Source of the DNA: SKHV01 sp963678565
GTDB taxonomy: Bacteria > Bacteroidota > Bacteroidia > Bacteroidales > Prolixibacteraceae
DNA length: 64,000 nucleotides
Direction: 5' to 3'
NCBI GenBank assembly: GCA_963678565.1
Contig: OY782875.1
Location: forward strand, 3,903,251-3,967,250
Below, in pieces: positions 44,009 to 52,697 of the stretch; position 1 is the first letter of the stretch, and each line of letters opens with the position of its first letter. The position numbers and the translations under genes are program-made. Under the pieces are notes generated by a model. That model saw only the letters and a list, made by a program, of their open reading frames with translations, searched no databases and was not told the DNA's origin.

Positions 44009-44080
44009 GGTCCGTTCGTCTAGGGGTTAGGACGCCAGGTTTTCATCCTGGTAACAGGGGTTCGATTCCCCTACGGACTA
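44009..44080 (+). tRNA. trnE: tRNA-Glu (anticodon TTC)
   Basis: A cloverleaf is visible: acceptor arms GGTCCGT (44009-44015) and ACGGACT (44073-44079, first pair G-T), D arm with AGGGGTTAG, anticodon stem CCAGG/CCTGG around TTTTCAT (anticodon TTC at 44042-44044), and T arm AGGGGTTCGATTCCCCT. Discriminator A at 44080; CCA is not encoded. rpsT begins 20 bases later without a terminator between. Confidence 0.97.
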
Positions 44081-44100
44081 CATTAATAAGATTAAGAAAA

Positions 44101-44352
44101 ATGGCAAATCACAAATCGTCAATTAAGAGAATCAGACAAAGTGCAAAATTAAGAGTGCACAACAAATACTACGCAAAAACAATGCGTAATGCAGTAAAAG
44201 CATTGCGTGACACTAGCGAAAAAGAAGAGGCTACAGCAATGTATCCAAAAGTTGTTTCGTTGATTGACCGTGTTGCAAAAAAGAACATTATTCACAAAAA
44301 CAAAGCTTCTAACTTGAAATCAAGTTTAGCTGCTCACGTGAATAGCTTATAA
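44101..44352 (+). CDS. rpsT: 30S ribosomal protein S20
   Basis: An 83-residue basic protein starting MANHKSSIKRIRQSAKLRVHN, the typical S20 N-terminus that binds 16S rRNA. A longer frame from 43987 would translate the tRNA and is wrong. It is driven by the tRNA-Glu promoter as far as I can see, and ends in a strong terminator. Confidence 0.96.
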   Translation: MANHKSSIKRIRQSAKLRVHNKYYAKTMRNAVKALRDTSEKEEATAMYPKVVSLIDRVAKKNIIHKNKASNLKSSLAAHVNSL

Positions 44353-44380
44353 TTAGCAATCAATATTTCGTAATATATTG

Positions 44381-44411
44381 AAAAGCCTTTCAAAAAATGA
44401 AAGGCTTTTTT
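44381..44411 (+). terminator. rpsT terminator
   Basis: A perfect 11-bp stem AAAAGCCTTTC/GAAAGGCTTTT around AAAAAAT, then T. Confidence 0.88.
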
Positions 44412-44418
44412 ATGCATA

Positions 44419-44451
44419 AAAAAGGTGCTTCTAGCTTAGAAGCACCTTTTT
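44419..44451 (-). terminator. Terminator of the outer membrane protein gene
   Basis: A perfect 15-bp stem (44419-44433 with 44437-44451) around GCT. T-rich on both strands; it lies 22 bases after the stop of the minus-strand gene and next to the rpsT terminator. Confidence 0.85.
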
Positions 44452-44473
44452 CTTATTTGGCATACCTATATTA

Positions 44474-45385
44474 TTAATCAAATGTAAATGTAATTCCTAC
44501 AGTGAAAGGTGTTAATGCAGGCCCCATTCCTTCTTTAAATAAATTAACATTGTAGTAGGTACCGTAAACTCCTATATCATCAAATCCAATTCTAGCTGTG
44601 TAGCCCCAACGCAAAGGATTTAAGTTGTAATCGCCTTTGTCTTTATACTTCTCTTTACCGATTTTATATTTGGTGTAGTCTCCAATTTTTAAACCGCCAA
44701 TTACACCTCCTGCAATAAACATACGATCCGACTGACCAGGAATTTGAATTTCAAACATCAAGGGTGCAGTTAAATAAACGGTTGTTAATTTACTTTTTCT
44801 GTAATTCTCAGCAGGTAAGCTAACAGGCTGAATCACCCCTGCTTCATCTGTAGTTAAGGTAATTCGGTCACTGAACTTATAATTATTCCAATTGATTCCT
44901 AATCCGGTTACAATTCCAATATAAGAACAGAAACCAAAATCATATTCCACAAAGTTCCAGTTAAATTCTAAGGATTTCTCAATTTGAGTTTCCATAAAAT
45001 CCGGAGTTCCGTCGGGGTACATTGAATAATCTCTATCGTATAATACATTTCCTCCCAACTCTAGTGCACTCCAGTGACCATCAAATTTTCGATGACTGCG
45101 GTATCGTGTTACTTTATTTACATGCACATCCTCTCTCTCGTCCTCTTCCATTTCCCATCGACTATTAAAATTTTCAATTTTATCGATTGAAATATTCGTT
45201 CCCTTTTCTTTGTCGGTAATATCAATATTGTACTTTCCAACCCTCAATTTCACCGAATCTGCTTTTTCGTTCACGGTTTGAGATTGGCTAACCTCTTGAT
45301 TCCTTTTTTCGGTAACCCCTACTTCTTGAGCATTTGAAATAAAGGTTGCTAACATAATGGCGATAATAAGAATTAGTGTTTTCAT
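44474..45385 (-). CDS. Outer membrane beta-barrel protein
   Basis: A 303-residue protein with signal peptide (ending TFISNAQ). The N-terminal ~110 residues are polar with an acidic stretch (WEMEEDEREDVHV). The remainder has alternating strands (LELGGNVLYDRDY, FCSYIGIVTGLGINW, APLMFEIQIPG) and ends with aromatic GITFTFD, typical for beta-barrel insertion. It resembles the PorT/OMP_b-brl family. No operon partner; function unknown. Confidence 0.78.
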   Translation of the reverse strand: MKTLILIIAIMLATFISNAQEVGVTEKRNQEVSQSQTVNEKADSVKLRVGKYNIDITDKEKGTNISIDKIENFNSRWEMEEDEREDVHVNKVTRYRSHRKFDGHWSALELGGNVLYDRDYSMYPDGTPDFMETQIEKSLEFNWNFVEYDFGFCSYIGIVTGLGINWNNYKFSDRITLTTDEAGVIQPVSLPAENYRKSKLTTVYLTAPLMFEIQIPGQSDRMFIAGGVIGGLKIGDYTKYKIGKEKYKDKGDYNLNPLRWGYTARIGFDDIGVYGTYYNVNLFKEGMGPALTPFTVGITFTFD

Positions 45386-45556
45386 GACTATTATTGTTCT
45401 ATCTGTTTCTACTTGTTTTGAGCTATTAAATATTGTCGCTAAATTTAACTTTGTTAATCGATTTGCTTTTATGACGCAAAGCTTGCAATTTAGTTACATC
45501 TAACAATCATTTTTTTCAAAACGTAAGCCTAAATTCATCACTACACACTCACATTC

Positions 45557-46099
45557 ATGACCTTAGACGAAAAAGAAAAATTATATGCGCAACTAAAAGA
45601 TTTGCATTTCAATGAAGATTACGACTTTTTTATACAAGCCGCGAGTAAGGATCAAACCTTATTCATTGAGATATTCAATTTTCTGAAAACATTAAAAGAG
45701 AAAGACCAGTGGAGAATTTTATGGTTATTAGATCATGCCAGCGAAAACAACTTCGATTACATTCTTCCTATATTAAACGATTTGTATAAGCTTGTTTTGA
45801 AAACCAACAACGAAAGCAATATCAGACAAGGGATGAAACTAATATTTCGACATCCGATTGATGAAGAATATGCAGGAGAACTTTTAGAACGGTGTATTCA
45901 ATGGATGCTCAATCCAAAAGCAAAGATCTCAACTCAGGTTAGCGGCTTAGAATTTTTTTATAGAACCACCCTACTGTATCCCGAACTAAAAAATGAGCTG
46001 TTAACTTACATTGATCAAATAATGGAAGAATCGCCATCTGCGGGCTATAAAAACAGGCTCTCAAAAATCAAAAACGAATTGCTAAAATCGAAGACATAA
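45557..46099 (+). CDS. Helical protein of unknown function
   Basis: A 180-residue, almost entirely helical cytoplasmic protein without signal or membrane segment. Helix pairs such as ILWLLDHASENNFDYILPILN and GELLERCIQWMLNPKAKIS suggest HEAT-like repeats. I do not recognise a family. The preceding 170 bases are free of genes and should hold the promoter. Confidence 0.6.
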   Translation: MTLDEKEKLYAQLKDLHFNEDYDFFIQAASKDQTLFIEIFNFLKTLKEKDQWRILWLLDHASENNFDYILPILNDLYKLVLKTNNESNIRQGMKLIFRHPIDEEYAGELLERCIQWMLNPKAKISTQVSGLEFFYRTTLLYPELKNELLTYIDQIMEESPSAGYKNRLSKIKNELLKSKT

Positions 46100-46101
46100 A
46101 A

Positions 46102-46128
46102 AAACCGACGCTTGGCCGGTTTCTTTTT
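46102..46128. terminator. Terminator between the helical protein gene and the HIT gene
   Basis: AAACCG (46102-46107) pairs with CGGTTT (46117-46122) around a 9-base loop, followed by CTTTTT. It sits in the narrow gap between convergent stops. Confidence 0.65.
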
Positions 46129-46519
46129 AAATATTTCTTGAGATCAAATCTCGAATTTCTTCAAATTCATCTGGTGTAAATTTCAGCTTTGGATTAGCAA
46201 AATTAATATCTTTTTCGCTATTCATAGGCACTAAGTGAATGTGCGCATGTGGCACTTCCAATCCTAAAACGGCCACCCCAACTTTTTTACACGGAATGGC
46301 TTTTTTTAATGCCATCGCAACCTTTTTTGCAAACATTTGCAAACCAAGATACTCAGCATCGTCTAAATCAAATAAATAATCAACTTCTTTTTTAGGGATT
46401 ACCAAAGTATGCCCTTTTGCCAATGGAAAGATGTCCAAAAATGCATAGTAATTTTCATCTTCAGCAATTTTGTAAGATGGAATTTCTCCGTTGATTATTT
46501 TAGTGAAAATAGAAGCCAT
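46127..46519 (-). CDS. HIT-family nucleotide hydrolase
   Basis: A 130-residue histidine-triad protein. The triad motif HAHIHLVP is near residue 95, with FLDIFPLAKGHTLVIPKK as the nucleotide-binding strand. Family members cleave AMP-lysine, dinucleoside polyphosphates or similar. It starts 5 bases after the greA stop, so the two are co-transcribed. Confidence 0.9.
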   Translation of the reverse strand: MASIFTKIINGEIPSYKIAEDENYYAFLDIFPLAKGHTLVIPKKEVDYLFDLDDAEYLGLQMFAKKVAMALKKAIPCKKVGVAVLGLEVPHAHIHLVPMNSEKDINFANPKLKFTPDEFEEIRDLISRNI

Positions 46520-46524
46520 AGATA

Positions 46525-46998
46525 TTAAATTGCGATATCAATAATTTCGAACGACATCAAACCTGAAGGAACTTGAATCTCAACTTCATCGCCCACTTTT
46601 TTACCCAGTAAACCTTTGGCAATAGGTGTTTTGATAGAAATCTTACCTTCCTTCAAATCGGCTTCGTGTTCCGAAACAATGGTATATTTCATTACCGCAT
46701 TGTTCTTTTTATTTTTAATGGTTACAATGTTCAAAATTTGAACGGTTGAAGTATCAATTTTTGATTTATCGATTACTCTAGCGGTTGCAATTTGCGACTG
46801 TACTTGAGAAATTTTAGCTTCTAACATTCCTTGTGCATCCTTCGCTGCATCGTATTCGGCATTTTCCGAAATATCACCTTTCTCAATTGCTTCGCCAATT
46901 TGCTTCGAAATTGCCGGACGCTCTACCTTTACTAATTGATCAAGTTGTTTCTTTAACTTATCTAGCCCTTCTTGTGTTATATAATTAATTTCTGGCAT
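46525..46998 (-). CDS. greA: Transcription elongation factor GreA
   Basis: Rescues backtracked RNA polymerase by stimulating transcript cleavage. 157 residues: an N-terminal coiled coil (YITQEGLDKLKKQLDQL, EKGDISENAEYDAAKDAQG with the catalytic acidic residues at the tip) and a C-terminal FKBP-like domain (SIKTPIAKGLLGKKVGDEVE). Followed directly by the HIT gene. Confidence 0.96.
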   Translation of the reverse strand: MPEINYITQEGLDKLKKQLDQLVKVERPAISKQIGEAIEKGDISENAEYDAAKDAQGMLEAKISQVQSQIATARVIDKSKIDTSTVQILNIVTIKNKKNNAVMKYTIVSEHEADLKEGKISIKTPIAKGLLGKKVGDEVEIQVPSGLMSFEIIDIAI

Positions 46999-47168
46999 AA
47001 AAATTCATTTTAAATTCTACAAACCTCTTTTAAGAAAAAACTGAATGTTTAATCTTATTGATTTCTTTAATATTATTTTTTGATAATTTTCCCTTTGTAT
47101 TTTACTTCTGATAGGGATAAAAAAAATTAGACCCCCGATTCGTAAACCGAAACTCCAATTATATCTTA

Positions 47169-47176
47169 CAAAAGTA
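47169..47176 (-). promoter_or_regulatory. Possible -7 element upstream of greA
   Basis: Minus strand reads TACTTTTG. It lies about 170 bases before the greA start, so either the leader is long or another promoter is used. The 268 bases between greA and the next gene hold nothing else I can identify. Confidence 0.35.
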
Positions 47177-47266
47177 ATTAATTTTTTCTAATTAATCTGA
47201 AATTGGCTTCGGTTCTTTTGTTAACTAAGTGTTCTATAACAAAATAGAAGCAAGAATGTTGATTAA

Positions 47267-47758
47267 TTAATACTTTCTATTTAAAACTACACTATAGATA
47301 ACTGCTTGCCGTAAATCAAATTTTTTCTTTTTCCTAACTCTTGCTCCTTTTCCGTTTGCGCTATCATCTTCAATCGAGGAGCTTTTGTTATGAAACTTAA
47401 AATCTCTTTCTTTTTCAACAAGCTTTTCCTTTTCGCTTTGGGAAACAAAACCTGTATAATGCTCGTATTTGCTTTTATACTTTTCTTGAACCTTGGGCTC
47501 TTCCACAGTTGGTGTTATTTCAACTACTGGTTCAACAAATTCAGGCGATTCTTCTGGTTCTTCTTCGAAATTACAATATGGATCTTCCTCTTCTACATTT
47601 AGCTTTTCTAACCAATCAAAAATTGGAGATTTGTTTTCATTTGATCCTCTATCTTCTTGATTTAAGTTCTCAAAAGGCTTTCTTTTTCGTTTCTTTTTAC
47701 CTGCGGCACCAATCAACGATATAGCAATTACGATAAGTATTGGTAATAGATCTTCCAT
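47267..47758 (-). CDS. Conserved membrane-anchored protein of unknown function
   Basis: A 163-residue protein: an N-terminal membrane helix (LLPILIVIAISLIGAAG), a basic stop-transfer (KKKRKRK), a long acidic low-complexity linker rich in Glu/Pro, and a basic end FDLRQAVIYSVVLNRKY. That C-terminal motif recurs, as I recall, in small Bacteroidota proteins of this layout. Function unknown. It lies 55 bases after the rsgA stop and could share its transcript. Confidence 0.65.
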   Translation of the reverse strand: MEDLLPILIVIAISLIGAAGKKKRKRKPFENLNQEDRGSNENKSPIFDWLEKLNVEEEDPYCNFEEEPEESPEFVEPVVEITPTVEEPKVQEKYKSKYEHYTGFVSQSEKEKLVEKERDFKFHNKSSSIEDDSANGKGARVRKKKKFDLRQAVIYSVVLNRKY

Positions 47759-47813
47759 ATTGGTATTGAATCAGACCTCAATTTACAAATTATTTTAAAA
47801 CAAAAGGAATTTT

Positions 47814-48773
47814 TTAAAAGGCAGGACGATACTTATCTTCTTTATCTTCTGAAATTATATTCAGATAGCTCTCATATCGGCAATATGCGATGTAATTTTT
47901 TTCTACTGCTTCGCGCACAGCACAACCAGGTTCATGCACATGGGTACAGTTATTAAACTTGCAATCATCGGACATCTTAAATATATCGCGGAAATAGTGC
48001 GATACCTCTTCGTTTTTTATATCAATCAAACCAAATCCACGTATTCCGGGCGTATCGATGATATATCCACCAAACGATAAATCAAACATTTCGGAAAAGG
48101 TTGTGGTATGTTTTCCTTGCAAATGATAATCTGAAATTTCGTTGGTTCGAAGATTCAAATTTGGATCGATACTATTTACTAGTGTTGATTTCCCAACTCC
48201 TGAATGCCCTGCCAATACATTCACCTTATTTTTCATCGTATTTAGTAAATCATTTAATCCTTTTTTCGTCGGAACAGAAGTTTCGATACACTGATAGTCC
48301 ATATCGGAATAAATTGCCTTCAACAAGCCAAGGAGCTCCAAGTCTTCCTCAGTGTACAAATCGTACTTATTGAAAATTAAAACAACAGGAATATTATAAG
48401 CCTCGGCCGAAGCCAAAAAACGATCGATAAAAGTGGTAGTGGTAGTTGGATTTCGAAGGGTTACAACGAGTAAAGCCTGATCGACATTGGATGCAATAAT
48501 GTGCGATTCTTTTGAAAGGTTGATTGACTTGCGAATAATATAATTCTTACGTTGATCTACCGATTTAACAACGCCAATTTGCCGTCCCGATTCGTTCCAT
48601 TCTTCTTGTGTTTCGAAACGAACATGATCACCTACAGCCAATGGATTGGTACTTCGAATTCCTTTGATGCGAAGTTTTCCCTTGATACGACAATCAAAAG
48701 TTTCATTCTCTTCATTGCGTACCACATACCAGCTTCCGGTAGATTTTATAACTATGCCCTGTTTTGTTGCCAT
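47814..48773 (-). CDS. rsgA: Small-subunit assembly GTPase RsgA
   Basis: Checks maturation of the 30S subunit. 319 residues with OB-fold N-terminus, circularly permuted GTPase (NKYDLY as G4 before GHSGVGKSTL as G1, DTPGIRGFG as G3) and the zinc motif DCKFNNCTHVHEPGC. Its own TATTTTTG element lies just upstream. Confidence 0.95.
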   Translation of the reverse strand: MATKQGIVIKSTGSWYVVRNEENETFDCRIKGKLRIKGIRSTNPLAVGDHVRFETQEEWNESGRQIGVVKSVDQRKNYIIRKSINLSKESHIIASNVDQALLVVTLRNPTTTTTFIDRFLASAEAYNIPVVLIFNKYDLYTEEDLELLGLLKAIYSDMDYQCIETSVPTKKGLNDLLNTMKNKVNVLAGHSGVGKSTLVNSIDPNLNLRTNEISDYHLQGKHTTTFSEMFDLSFGGYIIDTPGIRGFGLIDIKNEEVSHYFRDIFKMSDDCKFNNCTHVHEPGCAVREAVEKNYIAYCRYESYLNIISEDKEDKYRPAF

Positions 48774-48787
48774 TCTAGAAATTTACA

Positions 48788-48795
48788 CAAAAATA
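48788..48795 (-). promoter_or_regulatory. Putative -7 element of rsgA
   Basis: Minus strand TATTTTTG, 15 bases before the rsgA start, in the 33-base gap after the upstream oxidoreductase gene. Confidence 0.4.
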
Positions 48796-48806
48796 GTAGA
48801 TTAATT

Positions 48807-49811
48807 TTAACGCATTTTGAGCAACACCTTTCCGGCACTCATATCCGACTTATAAAATTCAATCGCCTCATTAATCTCTTCTAAAGCAAACTCTTTTCGA
48901 ATGGTCGACTTAAAAATAGTTGGCATCAATTTTCCAATTTTTTTTGAAATTTGTAACAATTGAAGAATTGATTTTGTCGAAGTGAAATTTCCTAATGAAA
49001 ATCCATCGATTGTTATCTCGTTTTGCAAAATAGTTCGAGAGTTAATACAGAATTCTTCGCCTGAAAGATTGGAATAAAGCTTAATATTACTACCAAAAGG
49101 AGCCGCTTCAATTAGCGTTTTCGTATGCTTTCCGCCAATGGCATCGAAAAACAAAGTTGCATCTAGTTGTTCTGCCAATTCTTTTAATTCTTCGACAAAC
49201 TGTTCACTACTACTACACAAAACGTATTGTTCACCTCTGCTTTTTAACAATTCTATTTGTTCAGGTCGACGCACGATATTAATCATCGGAATATCTTCTT
49301 CCTTAGCTAGACCACCAATCATCTGTGCCAATGCACTTGTTGCAGCATTATTCACAAAGGCTTTATGCTTGCCTTGTTTTACGGCATCGATAAAGCCCAT
49401 AGCAGTCATCGGATTTACAATCATCATGGCTCCTTGTTCGATAGGAACATTTTTAGGAATTGGAACACACCTTGTGGCATCGGTAAGCATATACTCAGCC
49501 CAAGTTCCGCTTTCGTTCGGAATAGGAGAACAAGCAACACGCTTCCCATTTCGAATGGCAGGAATCAAGCCTTTGCCAGCGGCTACCACAACTCCACTTC
49601 CCTCAATTCCAGGTACAAAAGGATAGGAAGGTTTTACATTAAACGTCCCCTTCAACATACTTAAGTCTGAAGGATTGATTGGCGAAGCAGCCATTTTTAC
49701 AAGCACTTGCCCATTTCCAACTTTCGGTATTTCAACTTCATCGACTTTCAACGGAGCTCCGTTTTCGTACATACGAACAACCTTCATTGTATTGGGTAAA
49801 ACTTTTTTCAT
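48807..49811 (-). CDS. MDR-family oxidoreductase (quinone reductase/enoyl reductase-like)
   Basis: A 334-residue medium-chain reductase. GroES-like N-terminal half (VLVKMAASPINPSDL, PFVPGIEGSGVV) and a Rossmann half with VNNAATSALAQMIGGLA in place of the usual AAAGGVG and FFDAIGG. Zinc ligands of alcohol dehydrogenases are absent, so NADPH-dependent reduction of a quinone or enoyl compound is likely. An alternative start at residue 9 (MKVVRMYENG, 49787) is possible. Substrate unknown. Confidence 0.85.
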   Translation of the reverse strand: MKKVLPNTMKVVRMYENGAPLKVDEVEIPKVGNGQVLVKMAASPINPSDLSMLKGTFNVKPSYPFVPGIEGSGVVVAAGKGLIPAIRNGKRVACSPIPNESGTWAEYMLTDATRCVPIPKNVPIEQGAMMIVNPMTAMGFIDAVKQGKHKAFVNNAATSALAQMIGGLAKEEDIPMINIVRRPEQIELLKSRGEQYVLCSSSEQFVEELKELAEQLDATLFFDAIGGKHTKTLIEAAPFGSNIKLYSNLSGEEFCINSRTILQNEITIDGFSLGNFTSTKSILQLLQISKKIGKLMPTIFKSTIRKEFALEEINEAIEFYKSDMSAGKVLLKMR

Positions 49812-49905
49812 TCCACAAATTTATCTTGATTGTAACCTGAGTCACCAAAAGTAATGAATGCTTAGTATACTTTTATCAAAGTTCATAAATTTATAAATCA
49901 GATAG

Positions 49906-50154
49906 ATGAAAAGAATACACAACGTTGGTAAAATAGACAGAATAATACGAGTGCTTATTGCCATTGTGATTGCAGCGCTCTATTATACTGGCATTTTAGA
50001 ATCGGAAGCATTTTTATTCCTTGCCGTTTTGCTTGCCATGACCTCATTGAACCGTTGCTGTCCGATTTATTCACTTTTAGGTTTTGGAACTTGTGGAATT
50101 GAAGTTGATAAAAGTGAAAAGAAAATTAAAACTAAAGAATTAAAATTGAAATAA
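49906..50154 (+). CDS. DUF2892 small membrane protein
   Basis: An 82-residue protein: KIDRIIRVLIAIVIAALYYTG and FLFLAVLLAMTSLNRCCPIY form two membrane helices, followed by LLGFGTCGI and a charged tail. This is the DUF2892 (YgaP C-terminal-like) family. The conserved cysteines (CCP and TC) may bind sulfur species; the function is not established. Single gene with a clear terminator. Confidence 0.82.
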   Translation: MKRIHNVGKIDRIIRVLIAIVIAALYYTGILESEAFLFLAVLLAMTSLNRCCPIYSLLGFGTCGIEVDKSEKKIKTKELKLK

Positions 50155-50182
50155 ACTTTACGAATTGAAGTACCAAAATGCA

Positions 50183-50211
50183 AAAGGCTAACCCCAAACA
50201 GGTTAGCCTTT
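50183..50211. terminator. Bidirectional terminator, DUF2892 gene/dps
   Basis: A perfect 11-bp stem AAAGGCTAACC/GGTTAGCCTTT around CCAAACA. It separates two convergent genes. Confidence 0.85.
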
Positions 50212-50235
50212 GTTCTATCAATTTGATATCTTTTT

Positions 50236-50685
50236 CTAATTCAATGTTGAGTTAATCATCCACAATTGCTTTTCGGTTGATCCAATAAAATCGCTAAACA
50301 TTGCTACGGTTCCTTCGTCCTCATTTTCAGCTGCTATCTTCACAATTTCGCGATAAGCAGTTAGTAATTGTTCGTAATTGTCAGCTGCTATCTTCAAGCT
50401 TTCTTTTCCTTTTGGTACTTCAACAACAGAGGCAATGGTCGATTGTTCTACATAATCTCTCAATTGGTGAATTGGAATTCCACCCAACATCAAAATTCGC
50501 TCAGCTACCTCATCCACCTGATCGGCAACTTCATTATAAGCATCTTCAAAGTATTTGTGCATTACAAAAAAATCAGCACCTTTCACTAACCAATGTAGGG
50601 TTCTAAAATTTTGATATACTACTTGTAAGTTTACCAACACTTGATTAGCTTGCTTTACGGTTTCGTTTGTTTTTGTTGCTTTCAT
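50236..50685 (-). CDS. dps: Dps-family ferritin-like DNA-protection protein
   Basis: A 149-residue four-helix protein. The Dps ferroxidase ligands are visible as LHWLVKGADFFVMHKYFEDAYNEVADQVDEVAER (His and acidic residues, quoted here by its ends LHWLVKG and DEVAER). It oxidises and stores iron with peroxide in a dodecamer and protects DNA. It is divergent from an OxyR-type regulator 96 bases away, which fits peroxide control. Confidence 0.9.
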   Translation of the reverse strand: MKATKTNETVKQANQVLVNLQVVYQNFRTLHWLVKGADFFVMHKYFEDAYNEVADQVDEVAERILMLGGIPIHQLRDYVEQSTIASVVEVPKGKESLKIAADNYEQLLTAYREIVKIAAENEDEGTVAMFSDFIGSTEKQLWMINSTLN

Positions 50686-50725
50686 AATTTTATTTTTTAT
50701 TGTTATTTCTATTAATACTTCAAAT

Positions 50726-50769
50726 ATACTATAAGCAATATTTAATTATTTTTACATACTTATAAGTAA
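50726..50769. promoter_or_regulatory. Repeated box in the dps/oxyR divergent region
   Basis: ATACTATAAGCAA (50726-50738) and ATACTTATAAGTAA (50756-50769) are similar; the second contains the 10-base palindrome ACTTATAAGT (50758-50767). The spacing is 30 bases. They may be binding sites for the OxyR product, but do not follow the E. coli OxyR pattern clearly. Confidence 0.35.
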
Positions 50770-50781
50770 AAGCAAATACAC

Positions 50782-51738
50782 ATGACACTACTTCAGTTAA
50801 GTTATTTACTCGAATTAAGCCATCAGAAATCGTTTTCGAAAGCAGCAAAATCATTAAACATCAGCCAACCTGCTTTAAGCATACAAATTGGAAAACTTGA
50901 AGAAGAATTGGGAATCAAATTATTCAGTCGAACGACAAATAGTATCCGACTAACCAACGAAGGAGAAATATTCGTTGAGCAATCGACAGAAGTGTTGCAA
51001 ATGGTTGACAACCTCCAAAACCTACCAATAGAATTAGAAAACAGCCCAAAAGGAAGTTTGACAATTGGAATTATACCAACATTAGCGCCTTATTGGATCC
51101 CACTTTTTATCGATGATTTTCAGAAAAAATACACCGAGATCAATATAAAGGTAATTGAAATGAAGACGGAAGACATTCTTTCGGGATTAAAAACAGGAGC
51201 AATTGATGCCGGTCTTCTTTCAACACCAATCGAGGCAAAAGGAATTAAATTTCAACCCTTATTCTACGAACAGTTTTACCTTTTTGTATCCGAAAAACAC
51301 CCATTAGCCAATTCTAATTCTATTGACTTAAGCAAGGTTAATTTTGAGGAAGTTTGGTATTTAGAAGAAGGAAATTGTTTCCAAAACCAAGTAAACTCGG
51401 TGTGTTCAATTAGTGGAGAATTCAAACCAAATCAGAAATTTTCTTATTTATCAAACTCGATAGAATCGCTTTGTAAAATAGTTGAAAGGGGGCATGGACT
51501 TACGTTTATACCTGAGCTTGCTACGCTATCGATTCCTTCAGACCAAGAAGAAATGATCAAAAAAATTACAGGATCGGAACCTGTTCGAGAAATTAGTTTA
51601 GCTACCACAAAACTAAACAAGTCGGTGCGATTATTGAACTTATTTATTGAAGAAGCTTTAAAACCGATCCCCAAACGAATGAAAGAAGATGCAAGTACGA
51701 AAGCTGTCGACACAGGTATGAATTTTAATCAGATTTAA
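50782..51738 (+). CDS. oxyR: LysR-type peroxide sensor OxyR
   Basis: A 318-residue LysR regulator. The winged helix is at residues 1-60 (SFSKAAKSLNISQPALSIQIGKLEEELG). The sensor domain contains LEEGNCFQNQVNSVC, with cysteines at residues 199 and 208, the same numbers and spacing as the redox pair of E. coli OxyR. It therefore should form a disulfide with hydrogen peroxide and activate defence genes; dps is divergent next to it. Its last 14 bases overlap the end of the convergent anti-sigma-like gene. Confidence 0.93.
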   Translation: MTLLQLSYLLELSHQKSFSKAAKSLNISQPALSIQIGKLEEELGIKLFSRTTNSIRLTNEGEIFVEQSTEVLQMVDNLQNLPIELENSPKGSLTIGIIPTLAPYWIPLFIDDFQKKYTEINIKVIEMKTEDILSGLKTGAIDAGLLSTPIEAKGIKFQPLFYEQFYLFVSEKHPLANSNSIDLSKVNFEEVWYLEEGNCFQNQVNSVCSISGEFKPNQKFSYLSNSIESLCKIVERGHGLTFIPELATLSIPSDQEEMIKKITGSEPVREISLATTKLNKSVRLLNLFIEEALKPIPKRMKEDASTKAVDTGMNFNQI

Positions 51739-52696
51739 GCGGAATTGAAACAGCCAATAGTTTAGAATTGTATTCTACTCGTTTTACTTTACCATCATCG
51801 CCGCTAGCAAATTCTATGCGGTCGTTACTTAATTGCTTCAAAAACGACATTCCTTTTTCGGCTAAAATGGTTTTCAGGTTATTTGTATTAGCCTGCTCGT
51901 CATTGGCAGCCAACAATTCGTCACTGGCATTAATAATTTCAATAGTTGTATTTTCAACAGGCAATTCAACCAATGCAAACAAGGGTTCGTGCTCAACAAA
52001 ATCAACCATTGCTTGTTTCGAAACCATTGGATTTAAGTAAATCTCTTTGCGACTTTCAACTTGAGCAATTGCCTGCTCTGAATATACCTTCTCCTCGAAT
52101 TGCTGTAACTTCGGAATTGTTTCAAAAACACCTTTTTCTACTTTCAACTCAGGAACGTCCAATTCAACGTGAACAGGCTCTAGATTTGCCATAGATGTTA
52201 CTGGAACTCTAGAACGATTACCAGATACAAACAAGATAATTGCCACAGAAACAATTGAAGCAGCCATATAGATTACCGTAGCGATCTTAAACGACTTCTT
52301 CTTTAAGTCTTCCTTACCAAAAAAATGGATTGAAGCATCGGGCTCTAAAATTGTATTTTTATACAATTGATAATCATGAGATTTTTCGGGATGTGATAAA
52401 AGATATTCCTCTAATTGTTTCTCTGTTTCAGGAGAATTTTCTTTTTCGACCGAAGCAATACAAACTTCTTCAAATATTTCATCTTCATCTAAATCGCTTT
52501 TTTTCAAATACGACCAATCAACGGAATTAACTGGCTCCGATTCTAATGCAAATTCTTCGATTCCATCTATTTCTGCTGCAAGATCAGGATTTTCAGAAAG
52601 AAATGTACGCATCGCTTGTTCCATATCGGAAGACAGGTTGCCCTCGATATAGTCAATCACATACAATTCATAATTATTTCTATTAATATCCATCAT
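51725..52696 (-). CDS. Putative anti-sigma factor membrane protein
   Basis: A 323-residue protein: an acidic cytoplasmic N-terminal part (YELYVIDYIEGNLSSDME, like anti-sigma starts), a single membrane helix near residues 138-160 (VIYMAASIVSVAIILFVSG), and a ~160-residue periplasmic part with no fold I recognise. It begins 1 base after the stop of the ECF sigma factor gene, the usual order for a sigma/anti-sigma pair. A second ATG directly follows the first. Role inferred from layout. Confidence 0.72.
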   Translation of the reverse strand: MMDINRNNYELYVIDYIEGNLSSDMEQAMRTFLSENPDLAAEIDGIEEFALESEPVNSVDWSYLKKSDLDEDEIFEEVCIASVEKENSPETEKQLEEYLLSHPEKSHDYQLYKNTILEPDASIHFFGKEDLKKKSFKIATVIYMAASIVSVAIILFVSGNRSRVPVTSMANLEPVHVELDVPELKVEKGVFETIPKLQQFEEKVYSEQAIAQVESRKEIYLNPMVSKQAMVDFVEHEPLFALVELPVENTTIEIINASDELLAANDEQANTNNLKTILAEKGMSFLKQLSNDRIEFASGDDGKVKRVEYNSKLLAVSIPLKSD

Positions 52697-52697
52697 C

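Noticed and set aside
43987..44100. N-terminal extension of the rpsT reading frame
   Set aside because: It would translate the promoter end and the whole tRNA-Glu; S20 begins at 44101.
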